A stretch of DNA of 64,000 bases from Streptomyces roseoviridis (GCF_039535235.1 NZ_BAAAWU010000001.1:5886001-5950000), one strand, 5' to 3'; positions 16,753-25,329 are shown, counted from the first letter of the stretch. Notes: a model not told the origin generated them from the sequence alone. Program-made: numbers and translations.

Positions 16753-17508
16753 TCAGAAGCCGCTGCGGGCACCGCCGTCCACCGGGAGCATCACACCGGT
16801 GAGATAAGAGGCGGCGGGCGAGAGCAGGAACGCGGCCGTGCGGCCGAACTCCTCCGGGGTGCCGTAGCGGCGCAGCGGAATCGCCGCCTCGTTCGCCGCA
16901 CGGGCCGCGTCGGCGTCCCCGGACATGGCGTCCAGCGAGCGCACCCGGTCGGTGTCGATCCGCGACGGCAGCAGACCCACCACCCGGATCCCGCGCGGCC
17001 CCAGGTCGTTCGCCAGGGACTTGGCGAAACCGGCCAGACCGGGGCGCAGCCCGTTGGAGATGGTCAGACCCGGGATCGGCTCGTGCACCGAGCCGGACAG
17101 CACGAAGCCGATGACCCCGCCCTCCGGCAGCGCCTCCGCCGCCGCGCGGGCCAGGCGCACCGCGCCCAGGAACACCGTGTCGAAGGCGCTCGCCCACTGC
17201 TCGTCGGTGTTGTCGGCGCCGAAGCCCGGCGCCGGGCCGCCCACGCTGATGAGGATGCCGTCGAAGCCGCCGAACCGGCTCCGCGCCTGAGCGATCAGCC
17301 GGGCCGGGGCCCCCGGGTCGGCGTTGTCGGCGGCCACGCCGGCCGCGTCGGGTCCGAGCGCGGCCGCCGCCCGCGCGACCGTCTCCTCCTCGCGCCCGGT
17401 GAGCAGCACCTTCGCGCCCTCCGCGAGCAGCGCCTCGGCGGAAGCCCGGCCGAGCCCTCGGGTCGCGCCGGTCACGACGTACACACGGTCCTTCAGCCCA
17501 AGATCCAT
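16753..17508 (-). CDS. SDR-family protein without the catalytic Tyr-Lys pair
   Basis: The 251-residue protein has the classical short-chain dehydrogenase layout: the NAD(P)-binding motif VTGATRGLGRAS near residue 13, the DNAD region near 60, and the ISVGG stretch in place of NNAG near 88. Where the active site YxxxK is expected, the sequence after the serine strand reads LTISNGLRPGLAG, so Tyr is replaced by Ile and Lys by Leu. The C-terminal VMLPVDGGARSGF tail is normal. Either a different residue acts or the protein is a divergent or inactive member. A TAGAAT box six bases before the ATG suggests a leaderless mRNA. It is divergent from the hypothetical gene at 17568. Confidence 0.87.
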   Translation of the reverse strand: MDLGLKDRVYVVTGATRGLGRASAEALLAEGAKVLLTGREEETVARAAAALGPDAAGVAADNADPGAPARLIAQARSRFGGFDGILISVGGPAPGFGADNTDEQWASAFDTVFLGAVRLARAAAEALPEGGVIGFVLSGSVHEPIPGLTISNGLRPGLAGFAKSLANDLGPRGIRVVGLLPSRIDTDRVRSLDAMSGDADAARAANEAAIPLRRYGTPEEFGRTAAFLLSPAASYLTGVMLPVDGGARSGF

Positions 17509-17514
17509 GGCCCG

Positions 17515-17520
17515 ATTCTA
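17515..17520 (-). promoter_or_regulatory. Leaderless -10 box (TAGAAT) for the SDR gene
   Basis: On the minus strand TAGAAT is followed by six bases and then the ATG, with no ribosome site, so the mRNA should begin at or next to the start codon. This is the usual geometry in Streptomyces. No -35 box is obvious. Confidence 0.55.
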
Positions 17521-17554
17521 GGTCGCCGTCCCGCGGACGGGCCTCGGACACCCG

Positions 17555-17560
17555 TACGGT
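17555..17560 (+). promoter_or_regulatory. Leaderless -10 box (TACGGT) for the gene at 17568
   Basis: TACGGT is followed by seven bases and then ATG, with no ribosome site. It faces the leaderless promoter of the SDR gene across a divergent region of only 59 bases. Confidence 0.5.
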
Positions 17561-17567
17561 GTGCGGC

Positions 17568-18296
17568 ATGACTGACCTCACCGACCACTGGACCTCGCCG
17601 CCGGACCGCATGGTGCACGGCGCGCTCGGCCGGTGCGACCTCACGATCCTGCTGCCCCCGTTCACCGTGGACTCGGGCGGCTTCCCGGCCAATGATCCCG
17701 CACGCGCGCGGGAGTTGGCGCTCGCCTTCGGCACGGTGGAGGAGGTGCTGGAGGAGCTGGAGCCCCGGGGGGCGATCGAGGCCCCGCCGTATCCGGCCGA
17801 ACGGGCCGACCTCGACGTGGTCCTGGCCGGGGCGTGGGGGCACGTCCTCGGCATCAGCGACCTCGCGCTCGCCGACGACGGCAACGACGAGCCGCTGCTG
17901 TACGAGGCGCGGAAACTGCGCGAGCGGTTCCCCGACGCCAGGATCTTCGGCCGGGTCTCCTTCGACCCGGGCGACTCCCACACCGAGGACCTCGTGTGGC
18001 TGCCCGACGGCACCCTGTTCCACGCCTCCGGCTGGCCCGGCTCGGATCCGTGGGAACTGACCGGCGATCCGTACGAGGTCACCGCCGCGCTCGGGATCAC
18101 GGAGGAGATGCTGGAGGACGCCGACCTCGACCTGGACGCGGAGCCCGAGGAGGTGGAGTGGGCCGACCTCGTCTCCCTGGCCCTGGGGGACGCCGATCCG
18201 TGGGCGCTGCCGCAGCCGCGCGTGAGCGCCTTCCGGGTCCGGCACACCGCCTCCTACACGCGGCGCATGGAGGAGCTCTTCCTTCCGGATGTGTGA
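17568..18296 (+). CDS. Conserved hypothetical acidic protein
   Basis: The 242-residue protein is soluble and strongly acidic, especially residues 170-210 (LEDADLDLDAEPEEVEWADL). It has no signal peptide or membrane helix. I recognise no domain. Features that may help later are the LTILLPPFTVDSGGFP segment near residue 22, LDVVLAGAWGHVLGISDLALADDGND near 85, and FHASGWPGSDPWELTGDPYEVTAALGITEEML near 145. The mRNA looks leaderless (TACGGT seven bases before ATG). Its divergent neighbour is the SDR-like gene; no functional link is evident. Confidence 0.72.
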   Translation: MTDLTDHWTSPPDRMVHGALGRCDLTILLPPFTVDSGGFPANDPARARELALAFGTVEEVLEELEPRGAIEAPPYPAERADLDVVLAGAWGHVLGISDLALADDGNDEPLLYEARKLRERFPDARIFGRVSFDPGDSHTEDLVWLPDGTLFHASGWPGSDPWELTGDPYEVTAALGITEEMLEDADLDLDAEPEEVEWADLVSLALGDADPWALPQPRVSAFRVRHTASYTRRMEELFLPDV

Positions 18297-18466
18297 CAAC
18301 CCGCCCTGATCTTCGCCGAATTGACACGCCGTCGTAGGCATGACCCTGCCATCTCTGTCAGTGCCGGGGGCTAGGGTGAAAATCCGGGGCGGCGTCATGT
18401 CACGGGGGCTTCACGCGCCGCCCCTCATCCCCCTCACGGCCCCCACCACGAGGGAAGGCTCGACAC

Positions 18467-20896
18467 TTGAACAGGGCGATACGCACACCCCGGCGATGGC
18501 GGCTGGTCGCGCGGTTCGCGGCCGCGCTCGGCCTCGCCGGGGCCGTCACCCTCACCGGACTGCCCGGTGTGCCGGTCGAGGACAGTGCCGCCGTGCCCAC
18601 CACGGCGAGGCTGAAGCCCGGCACGGGCAAGCGCTGCGACACCAAGCACCTGGGCAAGGCGTACGGCACGACGCCGGTCAACTCCGGCTTCCCCACGGCG
18701 CCCGGCACCAACTTCGACAAGTGGGGCGGCGACCCCAAGAACTTCAACTACCCGCTGCCCGGCAAGGCCTTCGACGGGCTCAAGGCCCCGACGGCCGCCG
18801 AGAAGACCAAGGCGCTCTCCAAGGTCCCCGGGGACCCGAAGAAGAACGTCGAGGCGTGGAAAGAGCAGGCGGCGAAGACCAACGATCCCGCCGACAAGGC
18901 GATGGAGATCTACGCCCGCTACCTGGAGAAGCAGCGCTCGCAGAGCTTCGAGCGCTGGTTCGACAAGACGTACATCCGCAACGAGATCAACCTCAACAAG
19001 GGAGCCGCCTTCGAAGCGCGGCTCGTCCGGGACTTCCGGCTGATCGGCCCCGACTGGCTGTGCGAGGTCTACGTCGAGATCTTCGACGAGAACGGCAAGA
19101 AGATCGCGACGCGCAAGTTCGACGCGTACAACCAGCGCACCAAGGAATTCAACGAGTTCAAGTCGAACAGCACCCTCACCAAGAAGCAGCTCGGCAACGA
19201 CCGCGTCATCGCCCGGTCGATGCCCGACCACACCTTCCGCTACTCCGGCGCCAAGAACTTCGACGCCAAGCAGCGCAAGCTGATCGACGACTTCAACCGT
19301 GACGTCGAGCAGATGCGCCCGGGCAAGAAGAACCAGGTCCGCGGCTTCCAGCGGCAGTACAACGCCATCCCGCAGACCAAGCCCATCCGCGGCTACTCCC
19401 GTTACGACACCTGGTTCGCCCCCGGCTGCCAGGGCGGCCCGGCCGGACAGCCCCGGCTCGCGGCCGCGAGCAGCTGCGGCACCCGCGGTCCGCTCAACGA
19501 CCGGATCAACGGCTCCGGCCGCACCGCGAACGAGGCGAAGCAGATCCAGGCCGAGGCCCGCCGGCTCGACACCCGCGGCACCCTGCCGCGCGGCGGCCCG
19601 GGCGGCGTGGACTTCACCACCCTCGAACTGCGCTACGTCGGCGGCCTCGCCAAGGGCAAGGGCATGCAGTACTCGATGAAGGCCGACATGATGCCCGACC
19701 CGGACGAGAACCCGGGCTTCGGCGGCCAGGCGTCGATGCAGCTCGCCTCCGACGCCCTCTTCACCTGGCTGGCGCTCACGCCGGACAAGTTCTGGGTCAA
19801 CCTGAACCCGGACGAGCCCCACCGCGTCATGGACGCCAAGTTCGCCTCCACCGACGCCGGCCGGGTGCTGCTCGAGGCGGACCTGCGGATGAAGCACGAC
19901 TTCTACAAGGCCATGGACCCCAAGACGGACCTCGGCAAGCGGTACTGGGCGGCACTGCCCAAGGAGAACGGCAACCCGTGCATGCCGGGCCTGCGCAACT
20001 GGATCGAGCCCAAGCCCGCCCAGGTCCGCGAGCAGGACGGCGGCATCTACATCCTGGACGCCCCGCTGGCGCTGAAGTCCACCGCGCAGAAGACCGTCAC
20101 CCAGGGACCGGGCGAGCCGATCTGCGACCCCGGCCCCGAGGAGATCAAGGCCGCGCAGAAGGTCGTCGACTCGATGATCGTGCCCGAGGTCGAGAAGATG
20201 ATCAACACCGCTCCGCAGTACGCCGACCTGCGCCGCGTCTACACCTCCCGGGTGGCCGCCGAGTGGATCCGGCAGCAGGACGCGAAGAAGGAGAGCGACT
20301 TCCGCCCGATCATCAACAGCGGTGACGTGAGCAAGTGGCCGCTGCGCGCCCCGAACGAGAAGTGGGACAAGGACGAGCTCTTCCAGCGCTACCGGAAGAT
20401 CTACATCGAGGGCGAGTTCACCTACGACATCGACACCGACCACGGCGTCAGGGTGTACATCGTCGGCGGCGTCGACTTCTCCCGGCAGCCCAAGAAGAAC
20501 ATCACCAAGGTCCGCTTCGACACCGAGAACCGCACGCTCGACACCACCACGCGGACCTCGATGCAGGCGGACGACACCTCCTACCGGGACACCGACATCC
20601 TCTACATCGGCGGTGACTCCTCCGGCGACACCAGCGGCGGCACCCCGACGCCGACGCCCACCCCCACGCCGACGCCCACGACACCGAAGCCGACCGGGGA
20701 ACCCACCCCGACGGACCGGCCGTCGCAGAGCCAGACGCCGGCGCCCAGCCAGAGCCCGGGACGCCCCGGCGGCGACCTCGCCGACACCGGATCCGACACG
20801 CCCGTCGGCACCATCGCCGGCGTGGCCGCCGCGGTGATCGCCGCCGGCGCGGGCCTGGTCTGGTGGATGCGCCGTCGCCGCTCCACCACCGGCTGA
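18467..20896 (+). CDS. Large LADTG-anchored surface protein of an uncharacterised family
   Basis: The 809-residue protein starts at TTG with GAGGGAAGG eight bases upstream. A Sec signal spans about residues 1-35. Residues 45-690 are one long hydrophilic region with a few cysteines. A Thr/Pro-rich wall-spanning stretch (about 703-765) is followed by LADTG at 771-775, a hydrophobic helix and RRRR, a complete class E sortase (LAxTG) signal, so the protein is covalently attached to the wall. Parts of the middle (GGVDFTTLELRYV, FWVNLNPDEPHRVMDAKFAS, IVPEVEKMINTAPQYADLRRVY, VYIVGGVDFS) recall an uncharacterised family I remember from Omnitrophota and other PVC-group bacteria. No enzyme motif is visible. 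Monocistronic. Confidence 0.85.
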   Translation: MNRAIRTPRRWRLVARFAAALGLAGAVTLTGLPGVPVEDSAAVPTTARLKPGTGKRCDTKHLGKAYGTTPVNSGFPTAPGTNFDKWGGDPKNFNYPLPGKAFDGLKAPTAAEKTKALSKVPGDPKKNVEAWKEQAAKTNDPADKAMEIYARYLEKQRSQSFERWFDKTYIRNEINLNKGAAFEARLVRDFRLIGPDWLCEVYVEIFDENGKKIATRKFDAYNQRTKEFNEFKSNSTLTKKQLGNDRVIARSMPDHTFRYSGAKNFDAKQRKLIDDFNRDVEQMRPGKKNQVRGFQRQYNAIPQTKPIRGYSRYDTWFAPGCQGGPAGQPRLAAASSCGTRGPLNDRINGSGRTANEAKQIQAEARRLDTRGTLPRGGPGGVDFTTLELRYVGGLAKGKGMQYSMKADMMPDPDENPGFGGQASMQLASDALFTWLALTPDKFWVNLNPDEPHRVMDAKFASTDAGRVLLEADLRMKHDFYKAMDPKTDLGKRYWAALPKENGNPCMPGLRNWIEPKPAQVREQDGGIYILDAPLALKSTAQKTVTQGPGEPICDPGPEEIKAAQKVVDSMIVPEVEKMINTAPQYADLRRVYTSRVAAEWIRQQDAKKESDFRPIINSGDVSKWPLRAPNEKWDKDELFQRYRKIYIEGEFTYDIDTDHGVRVYIVGGVDFSRQPKKNITKVRFDTENRTLDTTTRTSMQADDTSYRDTDILYIGGDSSGDTSGGTPTPTPTPTPTPTTPKPTGEPTPTDRPSQSQTPAPSQSPGRPGGDLADTGSDTPVGTIAGVAAAVIAAGAGLVWWMRRRRSTTG

Positions 20897-20944
20897 TCCG
20901 CCACCCCGGCTGACCGGCCACCGGCCGAACCGGCCGTACGCTCG

Positions 20945-20981
20945 CGGGGCCCCGCTCTCACTCGGTGAGGGCGGGGCCCCG
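20945..20981. terminator. Hairpin overlapping the 3' end of the GH15 gene
   Basis: CGGGGCCCCGC (20945-20955) pairs with GCGGGGCCCCG (20971-20981), and CTCAC/GTGAG extends the stem inside, leaving a three-base loop. It lies between convergent genes and overlaps the last 24 bases of the GH15 coding region. Confidence 0.6.
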
Positions 20982-22760
20982 CTCGTCGTCCGCCTCGGCC
21001 AGCGCGAGCGCGGTGCCCACCAGACCGATGTGGCTGAAGGCCTGCGGGAAGTTCCCCAGCTGCCGCCCCGACGCCGGGTCGTACTCCTCGGCGAGCAGCC
21101 CCAGATCGCTGCACAGCCCCGCCAGCCGCTCGAACAGCTCCCGCGCCTCCTCCGGCCGGCCCGTCAGCAGCAGCGCGTCCGCCAGCCAGAACGAGCACAC
21201 CAGGAACGTGCCCTCCTCGCCCGGAAGACCGTCCACCGAGGCGCCCGCCGTCGAATACCGGCGCACGAAGCCGCCGTCCATCAGCTCCCTGCGCACCGCC
21301 TCCACCGTGCCGAGCACGCGCGGGTCCTCGGGCGGCAGGAACCCGATCCGGGGGATCAGCAGCGTCGCCGCGTCCAGCTCCAGCGATCCGTACGCCTGCG
21401 TGAAGGTGTTGCGCACCGGGTCGTAACCCTTCTCGCACACCTCCGCGTGGATCTCGTCCCGCATCGCACGCCAGCGCGCCGGGTCCCCCGGCAGCGAGGG
21501 GTCCTCCTCCAGGGTGCGCACCGCCCGGTCGGCCGCCGCCCACGCCATCACCTTGGAGTGCACGAAGTGGCGACGCGGACCGCGCACCTCCCACAGCCCC
21601 TCGTCGGGCTCGCGCCAGGTCGACTCCAGGAAGCCCAGCAGGCTCAGCTGGAGGTTCCAGGCGTGCCGCTCCGGCGGGATCCCGGCCTCCCGCGCCCGGT
21701 ACAGCGAGTCCATCACCTCGCCGTACACGTCGATCTGGAGCTGCTCCACGGCCGCGTTCCCGATCCGCACCGGCGCCGAGTCGGCGTAGCCGCGCAGCCA
21801 CGGCAGCGTCGTCTCGGGCAGTCGGCGCTCCCCGGCCGGCCCGTACATGATCTGCAGGTCGGCCGGGTCGCCGGCCACCGCGCGCAGCAGCCAGTCGCGC
21901 CAGGCGGCCGCCTCCTCGACGTACCCGGCCGACAGCAGCGCGCCCAGGGTGAGGGAGGAGTCGCGCAGCCAGCAGGCCCGGTAGTCCCAGTTGCGCACCC
22001 CGCCGAGCTCCTCGGGCAGGGAGGTGGTGGGCGCGGCGACGATGCCGCCGGTGGGGGCGTAGATGAGGGCCTTGAGGGTGATCAGGGAGCGCACCACCGC
22101 GTCCCGGTAGGGTCCCCGGTAGGTGCAGCGGCCCGCCCATGCGCGCCAGTCGGCGAGCGAGTGCTCCAGGGCCTCGAAGGGGTCGACGAGGGCGGGGCGC
22201 GGCTCGTGGGAGGGGTGCCAGGTGAGGACGAACGCGACCTGCTCGCCGGCGCTGACGCTGAAGGACGACCAGGTGCCGAACTGCTGGCCCCAGGTCTTCA
22301 CCGGTGGCTCGCTGCGCAGCCACACGGAGTCCGGTCCGGCGACGGCGACCCGGTGGCCGTCGCAGCGGCGCACCCACGGCACGACCGAGCCGTAGTCGAA
22401 GCGCAGCCGCAGCACCGCGCTCATCTCCACGGTCCCGCTGACGCCCTCCACGATCCGGACGACGTCGGGCGCCTTGTCGCGCTGCGGCATGAAGTCGACG
22501 ACCTTGACGGTGCCGGTCCGCGTCTCCCAGAAGGTCTCCAGGACGAGGGTGTCCTCGGCGTAGCGGCGGCTCGTGCACGTGGTGGCGCCCTTGGGGGCGA
22601 TCCGCCAGTGGCCGTTGTCCTCGTCGCCGAGGAGGGAGGCGAAGCAGGCGGCGGAGTCGAAGCGGGGCAGACACAGCCAGTCGATCGACCCGTCTCGGCC
22701 GACGAGGGCGGCGGTCTGGAGATCCCCGATCAGGGCGTAGTCGTCGATACGTTGCGTCAC
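20958..22760 (-). CDS. Glycoside hydrolase family 15 protein (trehalase/glucoamylase-like)
   Basis: The 600-residue soluble enzyme shows the GH15 layout: N-terminal super-beta-sandwich domain starting IDDYALIGDLQTAALVGRDGSIDWLCLPRFDS, and a C-terminal (alpha/alpha)6 barrel. Barrel landmarks are NWDYRACWLRDSSLTLGALL near residue 245, GLWEVRGPRRHFVHSKVMAWAA near 390 and EEGTFLVCSFWLADALLL near 510. Bacterial proteins of this type often hydrolyse trehalose or alpha-glucans in the cytoplasm; the exact substrate cannot be told. The start codon is probably GTG 22760, with no clear ribosome site. SURF1 lies 65 bases upstream on the same strand. Confidence 0.92.
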   Translation of the reverse strand: MTQRIDDYALIGDLQTAALVGRDGSIDWLCLPRFDSAACFASLLGDEDNGHWRIAPKGATTCTSRRYAEDTLVLETFWETRTGTVKVVDFMPQRDKAPDVVRIVEGVSGTVEMSAVLRLRFDYGSVVPWVRRCDGHRVAVAGPDSVWLRSEPPVKTWGQQFGTWSSFSVSAGEQVAFVLTWHPSHEPRPALVDPFEALEHSLADWRAWAGRCTYRGPYRDAVVRSLITLKALIYAPTGGIVAAPTTSLPEELGGVRNWDYRACWLRDSSLTLGALLSAGYVEEAAAWRDWLLRAVAGDPADLQIMYGPAGERRLPETTLPWLRGYADSAPVRIGNAAVEQLQIDVYGEVMDSLYRAREAGIPPERHAWNLQLSLLGFLESTWREPDEGLWEVRGPRRHFVHSKVMAWAAADRAVRTLEEDPSLPGDPARWRAMRDEIHAEVCEKGYDPVRNTFTQAYGSLELDAATLLIPRIGFLPPEDPRVLGTVEAVRRELMDGGFVRRYSTAGASVDGLPGEEGTFLVCSFWLADALLLTGRPEEARELFERLAGLCSDLGLLAEEYDPASGRQLGNFPQAFSHIGLVGTALALAEADDERGPALTE

Positions 22761-22824
22761 GCTTTGGGCTGTTCCCGCCAGCGGCGGTGGTCAATCAGTT
22801 CGGGGGGTGGGGGTGACGGACCCC

Positions 22825-23652
22825 TCACACGGAGGCGGTGGCCGGCTCCGGGGTCCCGCCCGCCTCTTCCGCCTCTTCCGCCTCGCGGGCCGCCGTCTCC
22901 CGGTCCCGCTTCTCGCGCCGGGCCAGGACCACCCAGCCGATCGGGACGCCCGCGGCGAACAGCCACCACTGGACGGCGTACGCCATGTGCGCGCCGATCG
23001 AGTCGTGGTCGGGGACGGGGATCAGCTCGGGGGAGCCGCCGGCCGGTTCGGGCGCGGTCTGCTGGATGTAGCCGCCGAGGACGGTACGGCCGAGCAGCGC
23101 GGCCTGCTGGGCGCTGTTGACCAGCATCACCTGACGGTCCGGCAGGCCCTTGAGGTCCTTGATGCCGCTGGCGCCGGTCGTCTCGTCGGCCATGAGGCGT
23201 CCGGTGACGGTGACCTCGCCCTTGGGCGCGGGGGGCACCTCGGGGTAGTCGCGCTGGTTGCCCGCCGCCGGGATCCAGCCGCGGTTGACGAGGACGACCT
23301 TGCCGTCCTTCAGGACGAGCGGGGTGAGCACGTGCACGCCGACCCGCTCGTCGGCCGAGACCCGGCGCCGCACCACGACCTCGTGCGCGGTGTCGAAGGT
23401 CCCGGTGGCGGTGACGTGACGCCAGTAGTCGGCGCGCGCGACGGTGTGCCCGGGGGAGGTGAGCTCCTCGACCGGGACGGGCTTCGCCGCGAGGTTGTCC
23501 GCGATCAGGGCGTTCTGGGCGACCCGGCGTTCGTGCCGGTGGAACTGCCAGAAGCCCAGCTCGATCATCACGGGGATGAGGGCGAGGGCCACGAGGGTGA
23601 GGATCACCCACTGCCGGGACAACAGGAAGCGGTACACCCCACGACGGTACAT
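22825..23652 (-). CDS. SURF1-family cytochrome c oxidase assembly factor
   Basis: The 275-residue membrane protein has an N-terminal helix (VYRFLLSRQWVILTLVALALIPVMIELGFWQFHR region, residues 6-36), a large external loop, and a second helix near residues 218-240 (MAYAVQWWLFAAGVPIGWVVL), the SURF1 topology (PF02104). Family landmarks are GFWQFHRHERR, the VLVNRGWIP motif near residue 123 and the paired helix ending in RREKR. SURF1 helps insert heme a and copper into the oxidase in the cytoplasmic membrane. The C-terminal 30 residues are acidic and low-complexity. The ATG at 23652 is the natural start. Confidence 0.93.
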   Translation of the reverse strand: MYRRGVYRFLLSRQWVILTLVALALIPVMIELGFWQFHRHERRVAQNALIADNLAAKPVPVEELTSPGHTVARADYWRHVTATGTFDTAHEVVVRRRVSADERVGVHVLTPLVLKDGKVVLVNRGWIPAAGNQRDYPEVPPAPKGEVTVTGRLMADETTGASGIKDLKGLPDRQVMLVNSAQQAALLGRTVLGGYIQQTAPEPAGGSPELIPVPDHDSIGAHMAYAVQWWLFAAGVPIGWVVLARREKRDRETAAREAEEAEEAGGTPEPATASV

Positions 23653-23682
23653 CCGGTGTCGCGGGGTGCACGCACGGGGGTT

Positions 23683-23702
23683 CCGGTCGCCGGGGCGACC
23701 GG
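23683..23702 (-). terminator. Short hairpin downstream of the Cys-rich protein gene
   Basis: CCGGTCGCC (23683-23691) pairs with GGCGACCGG (23694-23702). It lies just after the stop of the gene at 23719 on the minus strand and before SURF1. The stem is short, so the assignment is uncertain. Confidence 0.35.
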
Positions 23703-23718
23703 CCAGAGGATCGTTTCG

Positions 23719-23952
23719 TCACACCTTGTCGACGATGCCCACCTTCCCCTCCGCCCTCGCGCAGTGGCCGCCGCAGTACCAGCTGCCCTCCACCTCGACG
23801 CCCTGCCCGATGATCTGGACCCGGCAGTGCTCGCAGATGGGCGCCATGCGGTGGATGGCGCAGGCGAAGCAGTCGAAGACGTGCACCGCGCCCTGCGCGT
23901 GCACCTCGAAGGACATGCCGTAATCGTTTCCGCAGACCTCACAACGTGCCAT
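23719..23952 (-). CDS. Small Cys-rich, probably zinc-binding protein
   Basis: The 77-residue protein has three CxxC pairs or near pairs: CEVCGNDYG at residue 4, CFACAIHRM near 27 and CEHCRVQIIG near 40, followed by WYCGGHCARAEG near 58. This pattern suggests two zinc ribbons or a treble-clef fold, as in small rubredoxin-like or Prokaryotic-RING-type proteins. It has no enzymatic motif. It lies between the SURF1 and exonuclease genes on the same strand, and its stop is 67 bases from the SURF1 start. I do not know a function; metal binding is inferred from the cysteines. Confidence 0.8.
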   Translation of the reverse strand: MARCEVCGNDYGMSFEVHAQGAVHVFDCFACAIHRMAPICEHCRVQIIGQGVEVEGSWYCGGHCARAEGKVGIVDKV

Positions 23953-24005
23953 GCGCCACAGGGTGCGGCCACGCGCGGGCGAAGGGCGGGCGGCGCGCCC
24001 GGCCG

Positions 24006-24974
24006 TCACCCGTCTGCCGGGGTCACATCCCGCAGCAGTTGGGCGTACGCGGCCTCGTCGACGATCGGGGTGCCGTACGCCTTCGCCTTGACCGTCTTGG
24101 AGGTGGCCGCGTCCGGGTCGTTGGTGACGAGCAGGCTGGTGAGCCGCGACACACTGCTCGCCACGTGCAGCCCGGCCTCGACCGTGCGGTCCTCCAGGAG
24201 CTCGCGGTCGACGGAGGTGTCGCCGGAGAACGCCACCCGCATGCCCTGCTTGAGTGGTTTGTCTGATTCATAACGGCCCGGGTTGGGATACGGGCACGCC
24301 GGCCGCTTGCGCGAGGGCCGCCAGCTGTTCGCCTGGTACGCGGCCTGATGGCCGATCCGCGGCCGCTCCGGCCCCGGCACCCACTCCGTCAGCGGCCGGC
24401 ACTCCAGCAGCGGCAGTCGCACGTTCCGCTCGGCGGCCGCGTGCAGACTCGGGCGGAACGCCTCCGCCAGGACCCGGGCGTCGTCGAGCGCGTGGTGCGC
24501 CCGCTGCTGCACCACGCCGAAGTGCGCGGCCAGCGACTCCAGCTTGTGGTTGGGCAGCGGCAACGACAGTTCCTTGGACAGCGCGATGGTGCACAGCCGC
24601 TGCCGCACGGGCGCGGTGCTCTTCGCCCGCGCGTACTCCCGGGCGATCATCTGCCAGTCGAACATCGCGTTGTGCGCGACCAGCACCCGCCCGTCGAGCC
24701 GCGCCGCGAACTCGTCGGCGATCTCGGGGAACAGCGGCGCGCCCTCCAGGACGTCACTGGTGAGCCCGTGGATCCACACCGGTCCCGGATCGCGTTCGGG
24801 ATTGACGAGGGTGTACCAGTGGTCCTCGACGTTCCCCTGCGCGTCGAGCCGGTAGACGGCAGCCGACACTATCCGGTCGTCGCGGGCGAGGCCGGTGGTC
24901 TCCACGTCGACGACCGCGTACCCCTGTGGGTAGGCGGCCGGCCACGTCGCTGCTGTCGTACGGTCGTCGAGCAT
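24006..24974 (-). CDS. DEDDh 3'-5' exonuclease with C-terminal BRCT domain
   Basis: The 322-residue protein begins with a DnaQ/epsilon-type exonuclease: ExoI AVVDVETTG near residue 22 (Asp and Glu ligands), ExoII VLVAHNAMFDWQ near 100, and ExoIII AHHALDDARVLAEAF near 160 with the His-x4-Asp of the DEDDh class. After a Pro/Arg-rich linker, a BRCT domain covers about residues 235-318 (GMRVAFSGDTSVDRELLEDRTVEAGLHV... SLLVTNDPDAATSKTVKAKAYGTPIVDEAAY). Such fusions are frequent in Streptomyces and probably trim DNA ends during repair. The ATG at 24974 has no ribosome site; a TATTCT box eight bases upstream and an in-frame GTG at 24980 suggest a leaderless or near-leaderless mRNA. Confidence 0.9.
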   Translation of the reverse strand: MLDDRTTAATWPAAYPQGYAVVDVETTGLARDDRIVSAAVYRLDAQGNVEDHWYTLVNPERDPGPVWIHGLTSDVLEGAPLFPEIADEFAARLDGRVLVAHNAMFDWQMIAREYARAKSTAPVRQRLCTIALSKELSLPLPNHKLESLAAHFGVVQQRAHHALDDARVLAEAFRPSLHAAAERNVRLPLLECRPLTEWVPGPERPRIGHQAAYQANSWRPSRKRPACPYPNPGRYESDKPLKQGMRVAFSGDTSVDRELLEDRTVEAGLHVASSVSRLTSLLVTNDPDAATSKTVKAKAYGTPIVDEAAYAQLLRDVTPADG

Positions 24975-24980
24975 GGTCAC

Positions 24981-25329
24981 TGAGAATACGGGCCGCCACC
25001 GACATCCCGGTCCACCGGTCTCCCCCCGGCGGCCGGATCCGGCCGCCGCGCCGAGGTCCGGCCCCACGGAGCGGGGCGCGCCCGGCGAGCGGCAACGCGC
25101 GTTCCGGCAGGCCCGGTTCGCGAGCCCCCGCGACCAGCGCAGCCGTCCGCGCGGCGCGCGGCGCAGGCCCGGTGCGCCGCGCGCCACCGGACCGATCCCC
25201 AACTCCCCCCGCGCACCTGGGGCCGCGATTGCCGCCCGCCCCCACGTCGCCGACGCGCGACCAGTCCGGCCGTCGACCCCGGGCGGGTCGTTCCCTGTCC
25301 GGTGGGACACCGGATGCGAACCTCCTGGA
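24981..25329. other. Intergenic region without recognised features
   Basis: This GC-rich gap of about 350 bases lies between the divergent exonuclease and VIT-family genes and should contain both promoters. A GAACCT box six bases before the GTG at 25330 could be a leaderless -10 element for the transporter. I see no credible coding sequence, hairpin of note or repeat in the rest. Confidence 0.4.
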
